From: JACMJP01 sp046160675
GTDB lineage: Bacteria; Bacteroidota; Bacteroidia; Chitinophagales; BACL12
Direction: 5' to 3'
Assembly (NCBI GenBank): GCA_046160675.1
Contig: JBJXHH010000209.1
Location: 1-8,485, forward strand
DNA: 8,485 bases
A program made the position numbers and the translations under genes. This document shows, in pieces, positions 1 through 6,035 of the stretch (its first letter is position 1; every line of letters starts with the position of its first letter). The notes below the pieces were generated by a model. The model ran no database searches. It was not told the DNA's origin and saw nothing but the letters and a program-made list of their open reading frames with translations.

Positions 1-437
1 CCGTCAGTGATAAGAATGATGGAGTTTAATGCGCCTTGTTTTGTAAAATCGCCGGCGGCAAGAAACAAAGAATAAGCGATGGGAGTGTTGCCCTTCGGCT
101 CAATTTCTTTCAGTTTCGTTTTAATGGCTGTAGCATTGGTTTTCCCGATCGGCACTTCCAGTTTCGAGTCTTTACAATCTTTTGCCGCATCCGGGCTTTG
201 ATGCCCGAATACCCGCAGCCCGATCTCAACATTGGGGTCGCTGCGCTCAATGCTGTCGATTGTTTGGGAGATAAGTTTTTTGGCTGTTTCCCATTTTGTT
301 GTACCCTTCCATTTTTCCAGCATGCTGCCACTGCCATCCAGCAAGATGAGGATATGCTTCGTACTGTTTACAGGCTGGGTTTGAGCTGTAGAACAGAATG
401 AGTAACACAAAAAGGTTATGAAAATGAGTTTTTTCAC
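1..437 (-). CDS. Exported von Willebrand factor A (VWA) domain protein, N-terminal part, cut by the window edge
   Basis: The frame stays open for 145 codons from a GTG at 435-437 to the window edge. GTG is the only sensible start: an in-frame TAA lies two codons upstream (441-443), and the codons after GTG spell a signal peptide (KKLIFITF, then a hydrophobic stretch to STAQ at residues 16-19). The mature part begins at once with a VWA fold. HILILLDGSGSM carries the MIDAS residues D34, S36 and S38; T118 in KGNTPIAYSL is the MIDAS threonine; ILITDG with D145 is the fourth strand. The GLRVFGH segment (73-79) and C88 are also typical of bacterial VWA proteins. VWA domains bind a divalent metal and mediate protein-protein contacts. 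The C-terminal part, which would show whether this is a T9SS cargo, a TPR protein or membrane-anchored, lies outside. It follows the 211-residue T9SS gene on the same strand but is separated from it by a terminator. Confidence 0.88.
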   Translation of the reverse strand, partial: MKKLIFITFLCYSFCSTAQTQPVNSTKHILILLDGSGSMLEKWKGTTKWETAKKLISQTIDSIERSDPNVEIGLRVFGHQSPDAAKDCKDSKLEVPIGKTNATAIKTKLKEIEPKGNTPIAYSLFLAAGDFTKQGALNSIILITD

Positions 438-593
438 TGATTATACTAACGCAATAGTACGGGTTTTCGTACCCGGCGGGGTAGGGTATATTAACATTGT
501 GCCAAAGTAGTTGTAGGGGATGTTGGATGGTACCAATATAAATTTTCCGGTTAAATAATTCTAAGGAGATTTTTTCAGGCTGCTATTTGAATT

Positions 594-621
594 AAAAAAC
601 CCCCGTTTTAATTAAAACGGG
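594..621 (-). terminator. Intrinsic terminator of the 211-residue T9SS gene
   Basis: A perfect 20-base palindrome at 602-621 (each arm CCCGTTTTAA) would fold into a strong stem, with the central bases forming the loop. On the minus strand it is followed, after two bases, by six T residues (complement of 594-599). It begins 26 bases beyond the stop codon of the gene ending at 647, so it should end that transcript and separate it from the VWA gene downstream. Confidence 0.85.
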
Positions 622-646
622 AGTTCAAACATTTATACGGTATTAT

Positions 647-1282
647 TTACTGCTTAACAAACTGATCGGCTATGCTTTGGTTGCCGTCAGAAATGATAAC
701 AGTATAAACTCCGCTTTGCAGGGTGGATACATCTAACTGTAATGCATCATTTAATTCCACCTGCATCTCGGTTACTTTTTCACCCATCAGGTTATAAATA
801 TCCACTTGCATTATTGCGCTTTCAAAGCCCTCAATGTGCAATGATATTAAATCTTGCACAGGGTTAGGTGCTAGCAGAACAGCTGCTTCAGTTCCCGCTT
901 CTCCTAACTTGCAGGCGCCTGTGGTAAAAGTGTGGGTTTCTGACCAGGGAGAAAAGTAAGGGTCGCTTACAAAATCCCAACAAATGTTTGCAAGCTGGAA
1001 CTCATAAGTAGTGGCACACAATAAGCCGCTTATCACTACACGGTTCTTGCCATGGTGGGTTTGCTCCCATCCGTCAGAAGATCCTTCAGGGCGGTAGCGA
1101 ACTTTATAATCCTGGCTTTCGGATATTGCTTCCCATTTAATTTTAACTGTTGTGCCTGAAACAATAACAGTAGTTAGTGTGGGGGTTTCGCAGTCAGAGC
1201 CGGTTTGTGCTTGTAATGGTAACATACATGTTACCATGAACATGCAGGCAAAAATGTGTTGAGTAAGTTTTTCTTTTTTCAT
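647..1282 (-). CDS. Small T9SS cargo protein: signal peptide, one FN3 domain, type A sorting domain
   Basis: This 211-residue exported protein has three parts. Residues 1-25 are a signal peptide (MKKEK, a hydrophobic core, LPLQA before Q26). Residues 31-123 form a fibronectin type III fold, with KIKWEA, YKVRYR, LCATTYEF and HTFTTGAC as its strand signatures; four cysteines (31, 89, 101, 124) bracket the domain and match the neighbouring paralogue in spacing, which suggests two disulfides. Residues 137-211 are a T9SS type A sorting domain (APNP, IYNLMGEKV, LDVSTLQSGVYTVIIS, ending FVKQ). This domain directs export through the outer membrane and is normally removed or used for anchoring at the surface. 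No catalytic domain is present, so an adhesive or structural role is inferred. The ATG at 1280-1282 gives a proper signal peptide. The gene has its own terminator (594-621) and another lies upstream (1452-1485), so it is probably monocistronic. Confidence 0.85.
   Translation of the reverse strand: MKKEKLTQHIFACMFMVTCMLPLQAQTGSDCETPTLTTVIVSGTTVKIKWEAISESQDYKVRYRPEGSSDGWEQTHHGKNRVVISGLLCATTYEFQLANICWDFVSDPYFSPWSETHTFTTGACKLGEAGTEAAVLLAPNPVQDLISLHIEGFESAIMQVDIYNLMGEKVTEMQVELNDALQLDVSTLQSGVYTVIISDGNQSIADQFVKQ
650..733 (-). repeat. Copy 1 of an 84-base near-identical sorting-domain tail
   Basis: These 84 bases encode the last 28 residues of the 211-residue protein and align without gaps to 1503-1586 with five mismatches (about 94% identity). 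Four of the mismatches are synonymous and one changes Asn to Ser. The similarity falls sharply just upstream within the coding sequence. Confidence 0.9.
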
Positions 1283-1451
1283 AATTTTTTTTTTGATATC
1301 AAACTAGCAACTTTTATGCTTGTTGATAGTAATTGAAATAAAATGAGAACAAAAAATATAGCCATTCATTTAGTTCTTAGCCTGCCTATCAGGAATTGTT
1401 TGAGGTACGTACCTTGCCTTTGAAGGTTAAAAAGGATGTTCTTCTGAAAAC

Positions 1452-1485
1452 AAAAAAGGCAACTTCAAACAGAAGTTGCCTTTTT
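1452..1485 (-). terminator. Intrinsic terminator of the 385-residue T9SS gene
   Basis: GGCAACTTC (1458-1466) pairs perfectly with GAAGTTGCC (1472-1480) across a five-base loop, and the flanking A run (1453-1457) pairs with the T run (1481-1485) to extend the stem to 14 base pairs. On the minus strand the stem ends in a T tract. It lies 14 bases past the stop codon of the gene ending at 1500. The symmetric A and T flanks would let it work in both directions. Confidence 0.88.
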
Positions 1486-1499
1486 AAAAAACGTAAAGA

Positions 1500-2657
1500 T
1501 CACTGCTTTACAAACTGATCAGCTATGCTTTGGCTGCCGTCAGAAATGATAACAGTATAAACACCGCTTTGCAGGGTGGAAACATCCAGTTGAACAATAT
1601 CTTCCAGTTGAACTTCCATGCCTGTTATCCTTTCTCCCAGCACATTATACACTTCAATGGTAATAGTTTCAGTTTCAAAACCATCCGTGTACAGGTTAAT
1701 GAAACTTTGTGCTGGGTTAGGTGAAATGCTTATAGCAATATCATCACTGCCGTCAACTCCGCTCAGCCTGCAGGCGCCTGTTGTGAAAGTAGCTATTGCT
1801 GAGTATTCAGAAACGCCAACTTCAACTCCGTCAGTACAAACTGCCGCTACCTGGTATTCATAAGTAGTTGAGCAGGCAAGTCCGGTAAGGCGCTGCTTTA
1901 GTTTAGAGGTATGTTCTTTTTGCCAGGTACCAGATCCGACCACCCTGTATTGTATTTTATAATTGCCAGCTCCTTCCACTGCCTCCCATGCAATTTTTGC
2001 TCCGGTGCTGGAAACCACCAGAACGGAAGGACTTGGAGTATCGCAGGTTAAACCGCCGCCACCAACATCACCAGCTGCTATAGCCATGTCTGGCGTAGCA
2101 TCAAAAGCGTAGTCTTTAATAGTAAGTGAAACCGGGCCCACTGTTGCATCCATTCTTACCCAGCCGTAATGTGTATTTCCGCCTACTATGAACTTCACAC
2201 CCAGATATTTATCAGTCTGGTCAGCCCATGGACCGTAAGTGATACCGCCGTAAATAGAACCAAGAAAAGCGACGTTATAAACAGAAAGGAAATCTTCACC
2301 GGCCCCAATATTATCACCTGAATTGAGGGCGCTTCCATAAGGCAGGAAGGCGCCTGAGTAGCCGATTACATTGTTTGATGGGTCGCCCATGGAATACACA
2401 GATGTTGAGATATACCCGAACACCCTGTTAAATGACCAGCTACCGCCCGAGGTAGATACTACCTGGAAGAGCAGGTCACCCTGGCTGTCACCGTCAAGAT
2501 CCATTTCGAAAAGTTCGCCGATTTCTACAAGTTCATCGGAAATGTCAACATAAGTTACCTGGGCATTGGCATCGGTTCCAACGGCAATGAAGGCGCCAGC
2601 CATTGCTGAATACGCTGCTAATTTATTAGCAGAATTTTTTTTGTAATTCTTGTTCAT
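1500..2657 (-). CDS. T9SS cargo protein: GWVR-type beta domain, FN3 domain, type A sorting domain
   Basis: This 385-residue exported protein is a larger paralogue of the 211-residue neighbour. Residues 1-32 are a signal peptide with a long basic N-region (MNKNYKKNSANK) and likely cleavage after TDANA. Residues 33-197 form a beta-rich domain with a calcium-loop-like DLDGDSQGD (53-61), then GNTHYGWVRMD (160-170), SLTIKDYAFD (177-186) and a closing IAAGD; these features recur in exported Bacteroidota and PEP-CTERM proteins of unknown function. A glycine linker (199-202) leads to an FN3 domain (205-295) with cysteines 205, 262, 274 and 296 spaced almost as in the neighbour. Residues 312-385 are the T9SS sorting domain (SPNP, VYNVLGERI, ending FVKQ). 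The first domain sets it apart from its paralogue and may carry the specific function, which I cannot name. The gene has a likely promoter at 2725-2756, has its own terminator, and diverges from the propeller gene. Confidence 0.83.
   Translation of the reverse strand: MNKNYKKNSANKLAAYSAMAGAFIAVGTDANAQVTYVDISDELVEIGELFEMDLDGDSQGDLLFQVVSTSGGSWSFNRVFGYISTSVYSMGDPSNNVIGYSGAFLPYGSALNSGDNIGAGEDFLSVYNVAFLGSIYGGITYGPWADQTDKYLGVKFIVGGNTHYGWVRMDATVGPVSLTIKDYAFDATPDMAIAAGDVGGGGLTCDTPSPSVLVVSSTGAKIAWEAVEGAGNYKIQYRVVGSGTWQKEHTSKLKQRLTGLACSTTYEYQVAAVCTDGVEVGVSEYSAIATFTTGACRLSGVDGSDDIAISISPNPAQSFINLYTDGFETETITIEVYNVLGERITGMEVQLEDIVQLDVSTLQSGVYTVIISDGSQSIADQFVKQ
1503..1586 (-). repeat. Copy 2 of the 84-base near-identical sorting-domain tail
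   Basis: This is the partner of 650-733 and encodes the last 28 residues of the 385-residue protein. Immediately upstream in the coding sequence both genes still encode Gln-Leu, yet three of those six bases differ, so identity at the DNA level stops abruptly. Confidence 0.9.
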
Positions 2658-2724
2658 GATTTAATGTTTAATAAAATGAAAAAAGACTTTTGTGAAGTGT
2701 GGTTTTCAAAGTCAGATTAGATTT

Positions 2725-2756
2725 CAAAACTATTCATTTGTAGTTGAGAAAACAAA
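2725..2756 (-). promoter_or_regulatory. Probable Bacteroidota-type promoter for the 385-residue T9SS gene
   Basis: On the minus strand, TTTG (2753-2756) is followed after 20 bases by TAGTTTTG (2725-2732). This fits the TTTG / about 19-21 bases / TAnnTTTG consensus of the Bacteroidota primary sigma factor. Transcription would begin about 60 bases before the ATG at 2657. A second TAnnTTTG match, TAATTTTG (2753-2760), overlaps the upstream element but lacks a well-spaced partner. The match is by eye only. Confidence 0.5.
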
Positions 2757-2922
2757 ATTATTTAGGAGTTATATTTTTCATGATAATTTAGTGACAATAT
2801 TGTGGATTTGGGGTTATACTTTAATTTTCTGGTTATATATCGCACAATTAATGTAAATAGGTGTTCAGAAATGAAGTTTTTTACGAATTAAGTATTTTTA
2901 CCAAAAACAAAATCATAAAAAC

Positions 2923-4986
2923 ATGAATAATTACCGGCTCTTCTTGTCTTTTCTGTTAATCCATTTCACATCCATGCATTTGCTGGGGCAATGCCCAACT
3001 GGGCAGATGGATGTTACTATTTCTGTAGTAACAGATGATTACGGGTATGAAGGCTACTGGCAGTTGGTTCCACTGGGAAATACCTGTGGTACAGGAACCA
3101 TCTGGGAGGGGGGAAACGATATGCAGATAGGCTGCAATGGTGCCGGTGATCAGGATGCTACTCTTGGGTTTGGGTATGATGACAATGTAACGGTAGTAGA
3201 AGAGATAGGCTGCCTGGATGAAGGTTTTTATGATATCAAATATGTAGATGACTGGGGCGATGGCGGATTCTCTTTTCATGTAACTCTGGATGATTATGAT
3301 GTGTATCATTTTGAGGGAACGGGTGAGGGAAATACTTTCACTTTTGAAGTGGCTCCTCCTCTTGATTATGATGTAGCAATAACAGCAATTACAAATAATC
3401 CCTACAATAACCCGGGCGAGGTAATCATATCAGGAACCATCTTCAATTTGAGTGCAAACACCATTAACTCGCTGGATGTGAATTATACAATTGACGGCGG
3501 CACCGAAGTAAGTGCTACATTAATGGGGCTGAATATTACACCATTCACCACTTACAATTTTGAACACCCAATAAGCTGGAATGTTACTGAAAACGGAAGC
3601 TATGAAGTAGGCCTGTATTCAGGTGATATGAACGGGAATGCAGATATGAATCCAGCTAACAATTTCTCTGTGAAAGAACTTGTAATAGGTGATCCTATAC
3701 CTAACATTATTGCAAACTATCTCACTTTCACAGAGGAATATGAAGTGATAGGAAGTTCTGCTGATGATATTGATAACCCAACTGATCTCGATTTCCATCC
3801 AATATTATCTGACTACCAGGTTTGGATAGTTAATAAAGGAACAGAATCGACAGGTGGCTCAACAGTTACTTTCTGGAATGCAGGGCAGCCGGGGCAAACT
3901 TCTCTCTGGAAGCAGGATGGTAATGCATGGCATTTTATGAGTCTACCCACGGCAATCGCATTTAGTGAAAACACAAATTTTTCTACAGCACCCGGTGTAA
4001 AGGATGCGAACCATAGTGGCGGGACGTTTACAGGCCCTACACTCTGGAGCAGCGACATGGATATATATGCCGAGCCTTCTGGCGGCAATGGCAGCCACTT
4101 AGATATGCTACATCAAAGCCCTTATACCATGGGTATTGCGGCGGATCATGCAAATGCTTTTTGGGCATTTTGCGACTGGCACGGACACATCCATTATTAT
4201 GACTTTAAAGAAGACCATGGTCCGGGAAATTCTGATCATTCAGATGGTGTATGCAATAAATATGAAGACTTTGATATAGAAATGATCAATAAAGATCTCC
4301 CTTGTCATATGGTGTTAGATGAGAACAAACAATGGCTTTACCTGATTGATGCCGGCAACGGTCGTATCATTAAACTTGACACAAAAACAGGTTCTGTAAC
4401 AGGCGACTGGACACCTACGAATGAACCCCTTGCTGAGTCAAATATCATCAGCGGTTGCGATTGGGCGGAAATAGTAACTGAAGGAATTATAGAACCGGTA
4501 GGTATTGATGTGATAGATGATTACATGCTTGTAAGCGACCATGCTACTGGTGAGATTATTATTTATGATATCACAACCGTTCCCGCAACAGAACTCAAGC
4601 GCCTGCAAACAGGCAGAGAGGGTTTGATGGGAATTAAAATAGGCCCTGACGGGATGATTTGGTTTGTTGACCAGGAAGAAGATGAACTTGTGAGAGTGAA
4701 TGTTTCTGAAGCTGTGGATATAAGCGATCAATCTTTTTTGAATAAAATTCATATCTATCCTAATCCATCACAGGGAGAAATTATTGTAAGCTTTGATGCT
4801 ATAAATACTAACAATACAATAACACTGAGTGCAATTGACCAGTTTGGGAAAACTCTTTACAAGGAAGAGAATGTGATGAAAGGGCAAATGAAAATAGACT
4901 TTACTTATTTTCCTGCGGGAACCTATACTATGCAATTTGAATCTGAAAAAGAGGTTGTTTCGAAGAAACTTGTGATTATAAAATAA
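2923..4986 (+). CDS. T9SS cargo protein with CARDB-like domain and NHL-like beta-propeller
   Basis: This 687-residue exported protein has several domains. Residues 1-22 are a signal peptide (FLSFLLIHF core, ending LLG before Q23); LLGQC is not a lipobox because Cys is not directly after Gly. Residues 24-145 are a Gly/Asp/Tyr-rich module (DDYGYEGYW, then YVDDWGDGGFSFHV) of a type often found in T9SS cargo. Residues 148-256 look like a CARDB-type immunoglobulin-like fold. Residues 265-605 look like an NHL-style beta-propeller, with blade-like strands in QWLYLIDAGNGRIIKLD, DDYMLVSDHATGEIIIYD and GIKIGPDGMIWFVDQ. Inside it is a His/Asp-rich stretch, DWHGHIHYYDF...DHGPGNSDHSDG (418-442), that could bind metal. 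Residues 610-687 are a T9SS type A sorting domain (IYPNP, PAGTYTMQF, ending VIIK). The enzymatic or binding role is unknown. The gene diverges from the 385-residue gene and converges on the transketolase gene. Confidence 0.8.
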   Translation: MNNYRLFLSFLLIHFTSMHLLGQCPTGQMDVTISVVTDDYGYEGYWQLVPLGNTCGTGTIWEGGNDMQIGCNGAGDQDATLGFGYDDNVTVVEEIGCLDEGFYDIKYVDDWGDGGFSFHVTLDDYDVYHFEGTGEGNTFTFEVAPPLDYDVAITAITNNPYNNPGEVIISGTIFNLSANTINSLDVNYTIDGGTEVSATLMGLNITPFTTYNFEHPISWNVTENGSYEVGLYSGDMNGNADMNPANNFSVKELVIGDPIPNIIANYLTFTEEYEVIGSSADDIDNPTDLDFHPILSDYQVWIVNKGTESTGGSTVTFWNAGQPGQTSLWKQDGNAWHFMSLPTAIAFSENTNFSTAPGVKDANHSGGTFTGPTLWSSDMDIYAEPSGGNGSHLDMLHQSPYTMGIAADHANAFWAFCDWHGHIHYYDFKEDHGPGNSDHSDGVCNKYEDFDIEMINKDLPCHMVLDENKQWLYLIDAGNGRIIKLDTKTGSVTGDWTPTNEPLAESNIISGCDWAEIVTEGIIEPVGIDVIDDYMLVSDHATGEIIIYDITTVPATELKRLQTGREGLMGIKIGPDGMIWFVDQEEDELVRVNVSEAVDISDQSFLNKIHIYPNPSQGEIIVSFDAINTNNTITLSAIDQFGKTLYKEENVMKGQMKIDFTYFPAGTYTMQFESEKEVVSKKLVIIK

Positions 4987-4995
4987 TTTGTTGGG

Positions 4996-5016
4996 GGTAA
5001 AGAAATTTATTTTACC
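4996..5016. terminator. Possible weak bidirectional terminator between convergent genes
   Basis: GGTAAA (4996-5001) can pair with TTTACC (5011-5016) across a nine-base AT-rich loop. It lies in the 35-base gap between the converging stop codons of the propeller gene and the transketolase gene. The stem is only six base pairs and has no clean T tract, so the call rests mainly on position. Confidence 0.3.
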
Positions 5017-5021
5017 TGATT

Positions 5022-5867
5022 TCAATAATCTCCCAATGTCTCTTCTAACTGCGCCAGCGCTTTGTCTTTTTGTTCGTTGTTGGGTGCTATGCCATGCCAC
5101 TCATGAGTGCCTTCCATGAAGTCAACACCTTTACCCATCTCTGTATGCATAATGATCATAATCGGTTTGCCTTTACCTATGAAAGTATGCGCATGTTTTA
5201 ATGTAGTAAGAACCTGTTCTATATCGTTTCCTTGCGGCAGGTCTAAAACCTCCCAACCGAAAGCCTCCCATTTTGCATGCAGGTTTCCGAGCCCCATTAC
5301 TTTATTTGTAGGTCCGTCAATCTGCTGGCCGTTATAATCAATTGTAGAAATCAGATTATCAACTTTATGATGTGCTGCAAACATAGCAGCCTCCCAAATT
5401 TGCCCTTCGTCCATCTCCCCGTCGCCATGCAAACTGTACACAAGGGTTTTTTCGCCGTTGAGTTTTTTTGTTAAAGCTGCACCAATGGCGACACTCAATC
5501 CCTGCCCCAAACTTCCGCTTGCTATTCTTATTCCGGGCAAGTGTTCAGCAGTTGCTGGGTGACCTTGTAACCTGGAATCAATTTTTCTGAATGTAGCAAG
5601 TTCACTTACTGGGAAATACCCGCTTCTTGCAAGCACACTGTACCAAACAGGAGAGATATGCCCATTGCTGAGAAAAAATACATCTTCACCTTTTGCATCC
5701 ATGTTGAAATTTTTGTTATGCTTCATAACATCAAAATACAAGGCGACAAAAAACTCGGTACAGCCTAAACTTCCACCCGGGTGGCCACTCTGGCAGCCGT
5801 GTACCTGCCTGATAATATCCCTGCGTACCTGGCTGCATATCTTCTTTAACTGAGCTGTATCTGTCAT
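5022..5867 (-). CDS. Transketolase, N-terminal (thiamine diphosphate-binding) subunit
   Basis: Transketolase moves two-carbon ketol units between sugar phosphates in the non-oxidative pentose phosphate pathway, in the cytosol. This 281-residue protein corresponds to the N-terminal, cofactor-binding half. Visible family motifs are SGHPGG with H29, SNGHISP with H70, GHP with H103, GSLGQG (118-123), the diphosphate/Mg motif HGDGE (D149) through N179 in DYNGQQIDG, and EWHG with H258. All expected residues of this half are intact. The pyrimidine-binding and C-terminal domains are missing, as in Bacteroidota and many other bacteria that encode transketolase as two genes; the length is normal for such a subunit. 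The C-terminal gene usually follows directly, but here the downstream neighbour is a convergent T9SS gene, so the partner must be elsewhere. The ATG at 5865-5867 precedes a typical N-terminus (QLKKICSQVRRDII). A TAnnTTTG element lies 29 bases upstream. Confidence 0.95.
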   Translation of the reverse strand: MTDTAQLKKICSQVRRDIIRQVHGCQSGHPGGSLGCTEFFVALYFDVMKHNKNFNMDAKGEDVFFLSNGHISPVWYSVLARSGYFPVSELATFRKIDSRLQGHPATAEHLPGIRIASGSLGQGLSVAIGAALTKKLNGEKTLVYSLHGDGEMDEGQIWEAAMFAAHHKVDNLISTIDYNGQQIDGPTNKVMGLGNLHAKWEAFGWEVLDLPQGNDIEQVLTTLKHAHTFIGKGKPIMIIMHTEMGKGVDFMEGTHEWHGIAPNNEQKDKALAQLEETLGDY

Positions 5868-5896
5868 TGTTTTGTTAGAATTTAAAGTTGTAGTTA

Positions 5897-5904
5897 CAAA
5901 AGTA
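5897..5904 (-). promoter_or_regulatory. Likely -7 promoter element of the transketolase gene
   Basis: On the minus strand TACTTTTG matches the Bacteroidota TAnnTTTG element exactly and lies 29 bases before the ATG. No TTG sits at the ideal distance upstream; the nearest is about 25 bases away. The call therefore rests on the -7 match and its position in the 168-base divergent gap. Confidence 0.4.
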
Positions 5905-6035
5905 GGGGCTGTGTTTCCCGCCTATTGCCCAATCTTTCAACATTTCAACTGCATGACGGCAAAACCATTGAAATAGCTGCATAACCCGGGCAACAGAAGG
6001 TTTTGTAATTTCGTCTTGAAAGAACAGCAAAATTC

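Noticed and set aside
110..337. Open frame of 75 codons on the minus strand in another frame
   Set aside because: It is an out-of-frame reading of the VWA gene; the correct frame starts at the GTG at 437 and runs off the window.
36..401. Open frame of 121 codons on the plus strand
   Set aside because: It lies opposite the VWA gene, whose minus-strand frame has a signal peptide and complete MIDAS residues; the plus-strand translation resembles no protein.
650..1586. Insertion sequence or CRISPR-like repeat
   Set aside because: The two 84-base copies are coding, in frame and at the ends of homologous genes; there are no spacers, no terminal inverted repeats and no transposase.
2761..2922. Promoter for the propeller gene in the divergent gap
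   Set aside because: TATATTTT (near 2770) and TATACTTTA (near 2815) resemble the -7 element but miss the final G, and neither has a well-spaced TTTG upstream, so I did not list a site.
2923..2994. Lipoprotein signal in the propeller protein (Cys soon after the hydrophobic core)
   Set aside because: The sequence is LLGQC; a lipobox needs Cys directly after the small residue. The T9SS sorting domain also argues for ordinary signal peptidase cleavage.
5022..5867. 1-deoxyxylulose-5-phosphate synthase or E1 dehydrogenase in place of transketolase
   Set aside because: The SGHPGG, GSLGQG and EWHG motifs and the 281-residue length fit the transketolase N-terminal subunit; the synthase is about 620 residues and has different motifs around the active site.
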